A stretch of DNA of 64,000 bases, taken from Streptomyces hydrogenans. Lineage in GTDB: Bacteria; Actinomycetota; Actinomycetes; Streptomycetales; Streptomycetaceae. Below are positions 1 through 7,331 of the stretch, piece by piece. Within the stretch, counting starts at the first letter, position 1; each line of letters begins with the position of its first letter. Below the pieces are notes generated by a model that saw nothing but the letters and a program-made list of their open reading frames with translations, did not search any database and was not told where the DNA came from. A program made the position numbers and the translations under genes. Location of the stretch: assembly GCF_014656075.1 (NCBI RefSeq), contig NZ_BNBS01000033.1:1-64000 (forward strand), given 5' to 3'.

Positions 1-2
1 AT

Positions 3-26
3 CGCGCCGCCGAGGACGGCGGCGCG
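3..26. terminator. Hairpin downstream of the leftmost operon
   Basis: Perfect 10-bp stem (CGCGCCGCCG and its complement) with a 4-nt loop, lying just past the stop of the acetyltransferase gene that reads leftward. This is a plausible intrinsic terminator of GC-rich actinobacterial type, which lacks a U-run. Confidence 0.5.
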
Positions 27-54
27 ACGGGCCGGTGTCCGCGAAGACCGCCGG

Positions 55-669
55 TCATCGGGGTCCGTTGCGGAGCAGCTCCCCCGTCTTCTCCCGGCGT
101 GGGGAGGGAGGTCTGCGCCGCTCCTCCCATTGGGGTGCGAGCCAGTCGAAGACCAGGTGGTTGTGCCAGCGGCCCTGCTTGAAGTCGACCTCGCGGAAGA
201 GACCCTGCTCCTGCATGCCCAGGCCGAGGTAGAGGCGCCGGGCGTTGGCGTTGTCCTCCCGGCACATGCACCAGAACCGGTGCAGTCCGAGTTCCTCGAA
301 GCAGAAGGCCGCTGTGAGCTGGGCCGCGTCGGCCCCGGCGAGGGACAGGTTCCGTGCCCGCGGGTGCAGGACGAACGAATGGACGTACGCGCTGCTCTTG
401 CCCTCCCGCCGCACCACCACGCTGCCGACGAGCGTGTCGTCGTCGTGCTGGGCGATGGCCAGGTGGTACGTCCGTCGCCGGGACGAAGCCGCCGACAGGG
501 CGGCGTGGCGGAGGGCTTCCTCGGCCTCCTGCCGGGTCATCGGGTCCGCGGTGAGGAAGTGCGTGGCCTCGCTGTCGCCCCACATCTCGGCCGCCCGGTC
601 CAGGTCGGCCGGCACCAGTTCCCGGAGTACGACGAAGCGTCCGCGGCGATACACGGGGCGCCTATCCAC
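55..669 (-). CDS. GNAT family N-acetyltransferase
   Basis: A 204-aa protein of the RimJ/RimL-like GNAT fold, which transfers an acetyl group from acetyl-CoA to an amine; the substrate is unknown. The N-terminus reads as the usual 'R..RFVVLRELVPADLD' strand-turn-helix start, and the segment around residues 140-160 (NANARRLYLGLGMQEQG) is the typical C-terminal acetyl-CoA motif of the family. The GTG start at 669 has only a weak ribosome site; a second GTG five codons in, preceded by GGATAGG, is an alternative. It lies 33 bp downstream of an alpha/beta hydrolase on the same strand, so the two are probably one operon. The C-terminal tail (about 25 residues, rich in R, P and E) is low complexity. 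Confidence 0.85.
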   Translation of the reverse strand: MDRRPVYRRGRFVVLRELVPADLDRAAEMWGDSEATHFLTADPMTRQEAEEALRHAALSAASSRRRTYHLAIAQHDDDTLVGSVVVRREGKSSAYVHSFVLHPRARNLSLAGADAAQLTAAFCFEELGLHRFWCMCREDNANARRLYLGLGMQEQGLFREVDFKQGRWHNHLVFDWLAPQWEERRRPPSPRREKTGELLRNGPR

Positions 670-702
670 GGGCGACCCGCCCGCGGACGCGGAGCGGAGT
701 CG

Positions 703-1599
703 TCATGCGCGTCGCTCCAGCGTTTCCGACCCGTGGTACGGGCGGCTGTGCGGAACGGCCTCGCCGTCGTGGCCGAGATGGGAGGCCACGATCTGCCCGT
801 ACTCGTCGGGACGCTCGACGTGGATCATGTGGCCGGCGTTCTCCACGACGACGAACCTTCCGCGTGGATAGCCCATGGCCAGTCGGTGGGCCTCACCGGG
901 CGGGGTCAGGATGTCGTCGGCCCCGGTGAAGACCAGCACCGGCACTTCGGGCGGGGCCTGCGCCGGGAGTCCCGGGGGAAACCACTCGCGGTAGAGGTGA
1001 CTCCTGAGGTCCTCGAGGACACCGGGGTCGAGCGCTCCGATCCGGTCCCTGAACTGCGGCACGGGCCCTCGTGCCGACCCCGCGTTCTCGCCTGCCGCCA
1101 CGCCGAAGAAGAGACGTGTCGCCACCTCGAGCAGGGTCGCGCGGTCGCCGCGGTCGCTGGCGACCTCGGCGCTCTGGAGCTGGGCCTTGAGAAGCGGGCC
1201 CGGCCAGGGGCCCGCGCACACTCCCGAGAGGACCACCCGGCGGACTCCCGGCCGGGCCCGGCGCAGCATCTGCTGCACCACGAAGCCGCCCAGGCACTGC
1301 CCCACGAGGTCGTACCGCGCGAAGCCCAGACTCTCCACGGCCCGCCAGGCGGCTCCGGCCAGGAAGGAGGCGTCGTAGGTGGGGGGCAGGGGGTCGGCCG
1401 CGCCGAACCCGGGGAGGTCGACGGTGACGACCGTGGTCCCTGAGGGCAGTGCCTTCTCCAGCCTCCGCGCCCATCCGTGGTTGCGGTGCAGCGCGCCCCC
1501 GAAGAGGAAGACCGGCGGGGTGACCTGATCGGGCTGCCGGCTGACGCGACAGGAGTAGTCGAAGCCTTCGTGCCGCAGCCTCAGGACCTCCTCGCTCAC
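703..1599 (-). CDS. Alpha/beta hydrolase
   Basis: A 298-aa alpha/beta-hydrolase fold protein. It shows the oxyanion region 'FLFGGALHRNHGW' near residue 30, the nucleophile elbow GQCLGG (G-x-C-x-G) near residue 105, a C-terminal Asp in 'VFTGADDILTPP' and the catalytic His in 'NAGHMIHVE'. The nucleophile position is Cys rather than Ser, as in dienelactone-hydrolase-like members, so the reaction cannot be named. The GTG start is supported by a GGGGGAGG ribosome site 5 bases upstream. The reading frame stays open upstream for another 529 codons, but that is high-GC read-through. It is the first gene of a two-gene operon with the GNAT and is divergent from the CBS-domain gene. Confidence 0.85.
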   Translation of the reverse strand: MSEEVLRLRHEGFDYSCRVSRQPDQVTPPVFLFGGALHRNHGWARRLEKALPSGTTVVTVDLPGFGAADPLPPTYDASFLAGAAWRAVESLGFARYDLVGQCLGGFVVQQMLRRARPGVRRVVLSGVCAGPWPGPLLKAQLQSAEVASDRGDRATLLEVATRLFFGVAAGENAGSARGPVPQFRDRIGALDPGVLEDLRSHLYREWFPPGLPAQAPPEVPVLVFTGADDILTPPGEAHRLAMGYPRGRFVVVENAGHMIHVERPDEYGQIVASHLGHDGEAVPHSRPYHGSETLERRA

Positions 1600-1886
1600 C
1601 GTGCCTCCCCCGGCGCCGGAGGTGCGGTCGGACCGGATGGCTCCTGGGGGTGACCGGCCGCTTCGCGGGAGAGCGCCGCGGGGGCGGGGCGAAGGAGACG
1701 CGAGGAGGCGCGGGTGACGCCGGGGACGTTCATGCCCGGCCAACGAACCGCTCCGCGAGCGGACACGGCCATGTCCGGTCCTCGCCACGGTGTGGAGTAG
1801 TCGCACGGTTCCTCCGATGACCGCATGATCGGGGTCGAGGGGTCGAGGGGTCGAGTGACCCATGCCGTGCGGAAGAGGCACCGGCG

Positions 1887-1902
1887 GGGCCCGGTCGGGC
1901 CC
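1887..1902. promoter_or_regulatory. Palindromic operator-like site 1 upstream of the CBS gene
   Basis: GGGCCCGGTCGGGCCC, a near-perfect palindrome about 105 bp before the CBS-BON start. It differs at one of 16 positions from the site at 5744-5759 read on the opposite strand, upstream of the Rv1733c-like gene. The recurrence at two dormancy-type genes suggests a shared regulator of DosR/OsdR type; this is inference. Confidence 0.5.
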
Positions 1903-1908
1903 GTCGGT

Positions 1909-1922
1909 GGACCGTTCGGCCC
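1909..1922. promoter_or_regulatory. Palindromic operator-like site 2 upstream of the CBS gene
   Basis: GGACCGTTCGGCCC lies 78 bp before the CBS-BON start and 21 bp (about two helical turns) centre to centre from site 1. It matches the perfect palindrome at 6984-6997, upstream of the universal stress gene, at 12 of 14 positions. Confidence 0.55.
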
Positions 1923-1999
1923 CTCGCCGGGGCGACCGGGGAGGGGGACGGTGGGGGCGTAGGGACCCGTCCGCCGACTTCCCGAACGGGAGGACCGCG

Positions 2000-2626
2000 A
2001 TGAAGCACCTGAAGGTCGGTGGCCTGATGACCGACGACGTCGTCTCCGCCCTCCCCGACACGTCGTTCCGGGACGTGGCGAAGCTCCTCGCCGAGCACGA
2101 CATCACCGGGCTGCCCGTCGTGGACGCCGACGACCACGTCGTCGGCGTCGTCTCCGAGAGCGACCTCCTGGCCCGCAGGGCCCTGACCGCCCGGGGCGTG
2201 ATGAGCACCCCGGCCGTCACCGTGCACGCCGAGGAGGCGGCCGCGGACGCGGCCCGGCTCATGGTGCGCCGCGGGGTGGAACGCCTCCCCGTGGTCGACG
2301 AGGAGGAGCGGCTGGTGGGCATCGTCACCCGCCGCGACCTGCTCCGCGTCTTCCTCCGCCCCGACCCCGAGATCAGACGCCGCATCCGCGAGGAAGTCCT
2401 CGCGGACGCCATGGACCTGCCGCCCGACGCGATCGACGTGCACGTCCTCGACGGCGTGGTCACCCTGGCCGGCCGACTCCGGCGGCGGAGCCAGGCATCC
2501 ACGCTCCGGCGGCTCGCCGAACGCGTCGAGGGCGTCGTCGCCGTCGTGGACCGGCTGTCGGCGGGCGACGACGGCACCCGCGTCGACGCCTCGTCCACGC
2601 GGTCGGCCCACGACTTCTCCGGATGA
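2000..2626 (+). CDS. CBS domain and BON domain protein
   Basis: A 208-aa cytosolic protein. Two CBS motifs (about residues 8-60 and 70-125) carry the repeated 'GLPVVD...VVGVVSESDLL' and 'RLPVVDEEERLVGIVTRRDLL' signatures that bind adenosyl ligands. A BON segment follows (about 135-195, 'IDVHVLDGVVTLAGRL'). The mycobacterial DosR-regulated protein Hrp1 is a two-CBS protein, and CBS-BON proteins occur in streptomycete hypoxia clusters. The ATG is chosen because GGGAGGA sits 5 bases upstream and the CBS domain starts at once. The stop overlaps a possible ATG of the next gene (ATGA at 2623), so translational coupling to the nitroreductase gene is possible. Two palindromes lie upstream. Confidence 0.9.
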   Translation: MKHLKVGGLMTDDVVSALPDTSFRDVAKLLAEHDITGLPVVDADDHVVGVVSESDLLARRALTARGVMSTPAVTVHAEEAAADAARLMVRRGVERLPVVDEEERLVGIVTRRDLLRVFLRPDPEIRRRIREEVLADAMDLPPDAIDVHVLDGVVTLAGRLRRRSQASTLRRLAERVEGVVAVVDRLSAGDDGTRVDASSTRSAHDFSG

Positions 2627-2679
2627 CCGCTTCTCCGAGTCCCCTCCGCGTGACCACGCCTCACAGACAGGACGTACCC

Positions 2680-3672
2680 GTGTCCCCCACCGCTCCGCTC
2701 CGTTCCCTCGTCACGTCGCTGGTGGAGGAGGCCGTCCTGGCGCCGTCGATGCACAACGCCCAGCCATGGAGGTTCGTGCACCGGGAGGCGTCCGGCGTTC
2801 TCGAGCTCCACGGCGACCCGGCCCGCGGCATGCCCCGCCAGGATCCCGACCACCGTGCCCTCCACATCGGCTGCGGCGCCGCGCTGTTCGGGCTGCGGGT
2901 GGCCGCAGACCACCGGGGCCTGCGTCCCGACGTCCGGCTGCTGCCCGCCCCCGGAGACCCCTGGCACCTCGCCGACGTCCGGCTCGACGGTGGCCCGGAG
3001 ACCGGCGGCGATCTGGGCGTGCTGCGTCCCGCCCTGGCCCGGCGGCACACCAGCCGCTTCCCGTTCACCGAGGAACCGGTCCCCGCCGAGCTGCTCGACG
3101 GCCTCTGCGCCGCCGCCCGGCTGGAGGGCTGCCGGCTGATCGTGCCGGGCGACTGGCACACCGACACCGTCATGGGCCTCGTCCACGCCTCCGCCCTGTT
3201 CGAGGCCACCGACGACGCCGTCCGCGCGGAGATCGCCGCCTGGACGCGTACGGGCGAGGCGGCCGGTGAGCAGGCCGGCACCGACGGCGTGCCGGCCTAC
3301 GCCTTCGGCCCTCGCCAGTACGACGTGACCGCGCCCGTCCGGGACTTCGGCGCCCCCGGCCGGACGCCCGTCCGCCCGTCCGCGCGCTTCGAGAAGACAC
3401 CCCGGATCGCCCTGCTCGGAACCGCCGCGGACACCCCGGAGTCATGGCTGAGGGCGGGGCAGGCCCTGCAGCGCGTCCTGCTCCAGGCCACCCTCGACGG
3501 ACTCTCCACCTCGCTGATGTCCCAGCCCCTGGAATGGCCGGAGCTCCGCTTCGACGCACGGGACCCCCTGTCGGCGGTCGGCTACGTCCACATGATCATC
3601 CGGCTGGGCTACGGCCCGGCCGGCCGTGCGACGCCCCGCCGGGCCGCGTCCGACGTCCTCGCCTTCGTCTGA
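2680..3672 (+). CDS. Acg-family FMN-binding nitroreductase-like protein
   Basis: A 330-aa protein of the Acg-type nitroreductase family. The signature 'EEAVLAPSMHNAQPWRF' lies near residue 15, followed by two degenerate nitroreductase halves; the Gly-Leu-Ser-Thr-Ser-Leu stretch with 'QPLEWPELR' near residue 290 is typical of the family. Mycobacterial Acg (Rv2032) belongs to the DosR dormancy regulon and probably binds FMN without normal nitroreductase activity. The GTG at 2680 is preferred because AGGA lies 7 bases upstream and it gives the usual family length. An in-frame ATG at 2623, overlapping the CBS stop, would add 19 residues. It is probably co-transcribed with the CBS-BON gene. Confidence 0.85.
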   Translation: MSPTAPLRSLVTSLVEEAVLAPSMHNAQPWRFVHREASGVLELHGDPARGMPRQDPDHRALHIGCGAALFGLRVAADHRGLRPDVRLLPAPGDPWHLADVRLDGGPETGGDLGVLRPALARRHTSRFPFTEEPVPAELLDGLCAAARLEGCRLIVPGDWHTDTVMGLVHASALFEATDDAVRAEIAAWTRTGEAAGEQAGTDGVPAYAFGPRQYDVTAPVRDFGAPGRTPVRPSARFEKTPRIALLGTAADTPESWLRAGQALQRVLLQATLDGLSTSLMSQPLEWPELRFDARDPLSAVGYVHMIIRLGYGPAGRATPRRAASDVLAFV

Positions 3673-4134
3673 GTCGCCCGGCCCGCTCACCCACGAGGTG
3701 CGCGGCGGCCGGGCTCCGGCGAAGTGCGCGCCGCCACGCTCCTCCCGCTCGCGGAACGTCCGGCCCGGACCGCGGAGGGCGTGGGGGACGCGCGGTGCGG
3801 CCTGACATTCGCCGCTGGGGCACGCCCCCGGACCGGACCGCGCCGCCCGAGGAGGCCGGACGGCGCCGCCGGGCGACCCGGGCGATCCTGGGAGGGAGGG
3901 CGCGGAATCCGTGCGCGGAAGGTGACCGGCGACGAGGCACCGGAGCACGGCCGAGCAGATGGCGCCCGCGGCCGTCGGTGCCGGGCCTCGGACGCCGTTC
4001 GAGGAGGTCGCCCGGCTCCTGGACCGGTTCGACGAGGAGCACCGCCCGCCGGACGTCGTCGACGGCGTCGTGGACGTTCCGGGACCACCGGCTCCGCCGC
4101 GGCGAGCGCACCCACGGCACAGCGAAGGAGCGAC
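3673..4134. other. Region between nitroreductase and DUF4389 genes
   Basis: About 460 bp with little recognisable coding signal. It starts with an 8-bp inverted repeat (GCCCGGCC, 3676-3683 and 3707-3714) that may terminate the upstream gene. A 59-codon reading frame (3959-4138) overlaps the DUF4389 start by ATGA; its middle (FEEVARLLDRFDEEHRPP) could form a helix, but it has no clear ribosome site and I do not recognise it. Confidence 0.35.
3676..3714 (+). terminator. Possible terminator after the nitroreductase gene
   Basis: The perfect 8-bp arms GCCCGGCC and GGCCGGGC are separated by 23 nt, starting 4 bases past the nitroreductase stop. The long loop makes this a weak call. Confidence 0.35.
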
Positions 4135-4812
4135 ATGAACGCCCCCCGAGCACTCCCCCCGCCCGTCCGCGTGACGGCCACGCTCGACACCCCGCTGTCC
4201 CGCTGGCTGTGGCTGGTCAAGTGGATCCTCGTGATCCCGCACTGGATCGTGCTGCTCTTCCTGTGGATCGCCTTCCTGGTCGTGACGGTGATCGCCTTCT
4301 TCGCGATCCTGTTCACCGAGCGGTACCCCCGGCCGCTGTTCGACTTCGCCCTCGGCGTGCTGCGCTGGTCGTGGCGGGTCACGTACTACTCCTACGGCGC
4401 GCTCGGCACGGACCGGTACCCGCCGTTCAGCCTGGGCCCCGAGCCCGATTACCCGGCCCGGCTCGACATCGCCTATCCGGAGCGGCTGTCCCGCTCCCAG
4501 GTGCTGGTCAAGTGGTGGCTTCTCGCGATTCCGCACTACCTGGTCCTGGCGTTCTTCACCGGCGGCATGCGGGCCGGCTGGTGGAGCGGGGGCCTGATCA
4601 CCCTGCTCGCGGTCATCGCCGGTTTCGCGCTGGCGTTCACCTCGCGCTATCCCCGGGACCTGTTCGACCTGGTCGTCGGCCTGAACCGCTGGGTCCTCCG
4701 CGTCGCCGCCTACGCGAGCCTCATGACGGACGTCTATCCGCCGTTCCGCCTCGACCAGGGCGGCGACGAACCCGCCTCCGGCGGAGCGGCGGCCCGGGAG
4801 AAGTTCCTCTGA
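4135..4812 (+). CDS. DUF4389 membrane protein
   Basis: A 225-aa integral membrane protein with two internal repeats of the DUF4389 type. Each repeat has a transmembrane stretch (about residues 23-62 and 130-175) followed by 'TERYPRPLFDFALGVLRW' or 'SRYPRDLFDLVVGLNRW' and a 'D.YPPF' motif. Such proteins are common in Streptomyces; no biochemical function is known to me. The ATG has a GAAGGAG ribosome site 5 bases upstream. It sits within the cluster of stress-type genes and converges on the Rv1733c-like gene with only 27 bp between stops. Confidence 0.85.
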   Translation: MNAPRALPPPVRVTATLDTPLSRWLWLVKWILVIPHWIVLLFLWIAFLVVTVIAFFAILFTERYPRPLFDFALGVLRWSWRVTYYSYGALGTDRYPPFSLGPEPDYPARLDIAYPERLSRSQVLVKWWLLAIPHYLVLAFFTGGMRAGWWSGGLITLLAVIAGFALAFTSRYPRDLFDLVVGLNRWVLRVAAYASLMTDVYPPFRLDQGGDEPASGGAAAREKFL

Positions 4813-4839
4813 CGCCGCCGGGCGCGGTCGTGCGCACGG

Positions 4840-5445
4840 TCAGACGTCGTCCGTCCCGGGGCCGCCGTCCGGTCCGTTCCCCCTCCGGAGCCGGCCGGAC
4901 CAGACGGGTTCGATCTGCTCCCACTCGCGCTCCAGGGCCGCGAGCGTGCGGCCGTCGGTCCTCCGCCGCAGGAGGGCGAGGGCGCCGGATCCGGTCGCGG
5001 CGACCGCGGCGGCCGTGGCGGTACCGCCGGCGACCGACGTCAGCAGCCGGCCCGACGTGCCGTCGGTCGGCCTGACCGGTGATCCCGAGTCGTTCACCGA
5101 GACGGTCACGGTCCGCCCCTGCGGCGTCCGGGCCGGGACCTCGACGGTGCCGGAGCGGCGCACGCCGTCCGGGTACTCCCACACGGCGGGGGCGAGGGCG
5201 CGGGTCTCCGTACCGCTGCGGGCCAGGGCCGCCTGTTCCCGGGCCGGCCCCGTGGTGGTCGCCACCACCTGGTGCTGATGGGCGGCACGGATCCGGTCCG
5301 CCCGGGCTCCGAAGCTCCACAGGTACCCGGCGGCGACCGCCCCGCAGAGCAGGGCGAGGGTCAGGACGACGACCACGGCCGCACGGCGGCCCGGGCCGTC
5401 GTGCGGCGGTCGCGGCCCCGTGCGGTGCGGTTCGCGGTCGGTCAT
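4840..5445 (-). CDS. Rv1733c-family two-TM membrane protein
   Basis: A 201-aa protein with one membrane segment near residues 22-43 (VVVVLTLALLCGAVAAGYLW), an extracytoplasmic middle domain (about 50-140, with 'TVTVSVNDSG' and 'PVRPTD') and a second membrane segment near 145-170. This is the arrangement of the Rv1733c family; the M. tuberculosis member is a DosR-regulated membrane antigen of unknown biochemical role. The ATG has GGAGG 6 bases upstream at 5452-5456. It may be coupled to a 51-codon frame that ends across its ATG (ATGA). Two palindromic sites lie at 5720-5733 and 5744-5759. Confidence 0.8.
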   Translation of the reverse strand: MTDREPHRTGPRPPHDGPGRRAAVVVVLTLALLCGAVAAGYLWSFGARADRIRAAHQHQVVATTTGPAREQAALARSGTETRALAPAVWEYPDGVRRSGTVEVPARTPQGRTVTVSVNDSGSPVRPTDGTSGRLLTSVAGGTATAAAVAATGSGALALLRRRTDGRTLAALEREWEQIEPVWSGRLRRGNGPDGGPGTDDV

Positions 5446-5597
5446 GGCCCGCCTCCGGGCGTCCTTCCCCCTTCGGGAGGGAGGGCCTGGACTCGTCCGG
5501 CCCCTTCGCGTGCGGCGCCGGTGGGACGGGCCCGGGCACGGATGCGGGCCGGGTGGGGGAAGAAGCGGTGCCCGCGTTCCGGCTTGGTTCCGGTCAT
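5442..5597 (-). CDS. Possible 51-aa coupled small protein
   Basis: A short frame (MTGTKPERGHRFFPHP...) has a strong GAGGAG ribosome site 7 bases before its ATG, and its TGA overlaps the ATG of the Rv1733c-like gene. The product would be basic and proline-rich, with no membrane segment and no family I recognise. It could be a leader that couples translation, or simply an open frame in GC-rich DNA. Confidence 0.3.
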   Translation of the reverse strand: MTGTKPERGHRFFPHPARIRARARPTGAAREGAGRVQALPPEGGRTPGGGP

Positions 5598-5719
5598 CGT
5601 CCTGCTCCTCTTCCACGGTGCCGGGGGCGGGCCCGGCGGGTGACGGAGGGTCCGCCTCCGCACGTCCGGGCTGCCGTCCGTCCGGGGCGCCGCGCAGTGT
5701 CGACAGGGGCTGCCGGAAA

Positions 5720-5733
5720 GGGCCGAACGGCCC
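5720..5733. promoter_or_regulatory. Palindromic site A upstream of the Rv1733c-like gene
   Basis: GGGCCGAACGGCCC differs at one position from the perfect palindrome GGGCCGATCGGCCC found upstream of the universal stress gene. Confidence 0.55.
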
Positions 5734-5743
5734 CGTTCCCGAG

Positions 5744-5759
5744 GGGCCCGACCGGTCCC
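5744..5759. promoter_or_regulatory. Palindromic site B upstream of the Rv1733c-like gene
   Basis: Read on the minus strand it is GGGACCGGTCGGGCCC, one mismatch from the site at 1887-1902. It pairs with site A, 25 bp away centre to centre, echoing the two tandem sites in front of the CBS gene. Confidence 0.5.
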
Positions 5760-5989
5760 TGAAGCTCCGGCGTCCTCGTGGGCCGGTCGCCGGGCGGCGT
5801 TCACCGCGGCAGCCGGTGGGTGTCGCGCGGTTGCCCGTGGGCGTCCGCGGCCTCGCCTCCGCGCGGGGCCCGGTGCGCCGGCGGGTGCGTGCTCCCCCCA
5901 TTCTCCGCCGCGGCGCGCGCTCCCCGCAGCCGGGCGGGTCGGGCCGGTGGAGGCCCGTCGGACTCCGCGGGCGAGGGCCGCTCGTCCGT

Positions 5990-6895
5990 TCACGGCGCGG
6001 CGCTCCGGGTCCCGAAGTCCGCGGGGACGATCTCCACGGGGCAGTGGGCGTGGTGGATGAGGGCGTGGGCGACGCGGCCGAGGGCCGGGCCCACGCCGAG
6101 GGGCCGGTGTCCGCGGCCCATCACGACCAGGTCGGTGTGGGCGCTCGCGTCGACGAGGATCCCGGGGGTCGAGGTGCCGGTCCGCACGTGGTGGGTGACG
6201 ATCAGGTCGGGATACCAGGCGCGGACGCGGTCGGCGAGGGCCTTCACCTCGTGCACCCGGCGGTGCGCGGCTCCGTCGAGGTCGTCGAGCATCGTCGCCA
6301 CGTCGCCGACGTGCGTGAGGATGTTCCACACGCTCAGGAGGTGGAGCGGGACCTTGCGGTCGTCCGCCGCGGCGGCGGCGAGGAGCAGCCATCCGAGGTC
6401 CTCCGTGTCGCGGACCGCCGCCGTCACGGAACCCGCCTCGGGGCGGTCCGCCTCGCCGCGCACGACGACCACCGGTACGTCCGCGCGGGCGGCCACGCCC
6501 AGTCCCACGGAACCGAGCAGGAGCGCGGAGAACCCTCCGAGCCCCCGGCTGCCGACGACGATCGGCTTCTCGCCGCCCGCGGCCTCCTGGAGCTCTTCGA
6601 GCGGTGCGCGGCGTCCGAGCAGCCGGGTGACGACGAGGTCCGGGAAGCGTTCCCCGATCTCCGCCTCGGTCGCGGCCAGCAGGTCGCGGCCGGCTTCCCG
6701 GACGGCCTGGATGGTCTCGGCGTCGCTCCAGTAGGCACGCAGGTCGGTGTCGGCGGCGTGGACGAGGTGCAGGGGGCGGGACCGTCGGTCGGCCTCCGCG
6801 GCGGCCCACAGGGCGGCGGTCCGGGACGAGGAGGATCCGTCGATCCCCACGACGACGTCGGCGCGCGCCGGCCGGACGGGGGTCTCGCTGCTCAT
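5990..6895 (-). CDS. Tandem universal stress protein (UspA family)
   Basis: A 301-aa protein with two Usp domains. Domain 1 (about residues 10-150) opens with 'DVVVGIDGSSSSRTA' and ends in 'VVGSRGLGGFSALLLGSVG', which matches the ATP-binding G-2x-G-9x-G(S/T) motif. Domain 2 (about 160-295) ends in 'VVMGRGHRPLGVGPALG', a less perfect version that may bind nucleotide poorly. Tandem Usp proteins of this size are induced by hypoxia through DosR in mycobacteria and through OsdR in Streptomyces. The ATG has GAGGAGG upstream. A perfect 14-bp palindrome lies 89 bp upstream. Confidence 0.9.
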   Translation of the reverse strand: MSSETPVRPARADVVVGIDGSSSSRTAALWAAAEADRRSRPLHLVHAADTDLRAYWSDAETIQAVREAGRDLLAATEAEIGERFPDLVVTRLLGRRAPLEELQEAAGGEKPIVVGSRGLGGFSALLLGSVGLGVAARADVPVVVVRGEADRPEAGSVTAAVRDTEDLGWLLLAAAAADDRKVPLHLLSVWNILTHVGDVATMLDDLDGAAHRRVHEVKALADRVRAWYPDLIVTHHVRTGTSTPGILVDASAHTDLVVMGRGHRPLGVGPALGRVAHALIHHAHCPVEIVPADFGTRSAAP

Positions 6896-7331
6896 GGTTC
6901 CTCCTCGGGTGTGCGCCCGGGGCGCGCGCGGCGCCCGGAAGGACGGCACTCCTCACGCTGACACGATCCGGGACCGACGGCGAGGGCCGATCGGCCCCGA
7001 TGCGGACCTGCCCGGCTCTCACCCGGTGGTCGTACGCCGGACGCGGCCGGATCGCGGCGGCGGCGACCGGGGCCGGCGCCGGCGCCGTGAGATCGGACGG
7101 CCCGGAGCGATGACATCGGTGTCGGCGGCGGCCGGGTCGTGGAGGCCGACGGTGTCCCCGCCGGGTGCGCGGCGGGCGCCTCGACACGGGCTCCGGACTC
7201 CTCCGTCACCGCGACGAGGACGCATCCGTGGAGAAGCCGGACGCGCACGCGTTCGGATTCGAGCACCGAACCTCGGGTAGCGGCTTCCACAGAAGAGACA
7301 GATGGTGGTCGTGCGCGACGAAAGGGAAGTG
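6896..7331. other. Divergent region between stress gene and catalase
   Basis: About 435 bp with start regions of two divergent genes and the palindrome at 6984-6997. A 12-bp self-complementary GC run (GCCGGCGCCGGC) lies near 7074. I see no further gene. Confidence 0.5.
6984..6997. promoter_or_regulatory. Perfect palindrome upstream of the universal stress gene
   Basis: GGGCCGATCGGCCC is a perfect 14-bp palindrome 89 bp upstream of the stress-protein ATG. It is the best instance of a motif that recurs, with 1-3 mismatches, at 1909, 5720 and (longer form) 1887 and 5744. A DosR/OsdR-like response regulator is the likely candidate binder, by context only. Confidence 0.6.

Larger units (their letters stand above)
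1600..1999. other. Divergent intergenic region, hydrolase / CBS protein
   Basis: 400 bp without a convincing gene. It holds the start regions of two divergent units and, on the CBS side, two tandem palindromic elements described separately (1887-1902 and 1909-1922). A GGGAGGA ribosome site for the CBS gene lies at 1988-1994. Confidence 0.6.
5446..5989. other. Upstream region of the Rv1733c-like gene
   Basis: About 540 bp between the Rv1733c-like and universal stress genes, both reading left. It contains the possible 51-aa frame and two operator-like palindromes. I see no other gene and no clear terminator for the stress gene. Confidence 0.5.

Noticed and set aside
703..3186. One 827-codon minus-strand frame across the hydrolase and the CBS region
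   Set aside because: Only the last 298 codons show a protein family and a ribosome site; the rest is antisense to the CBS-BON and nitroreductase genes and has no sensible composition.
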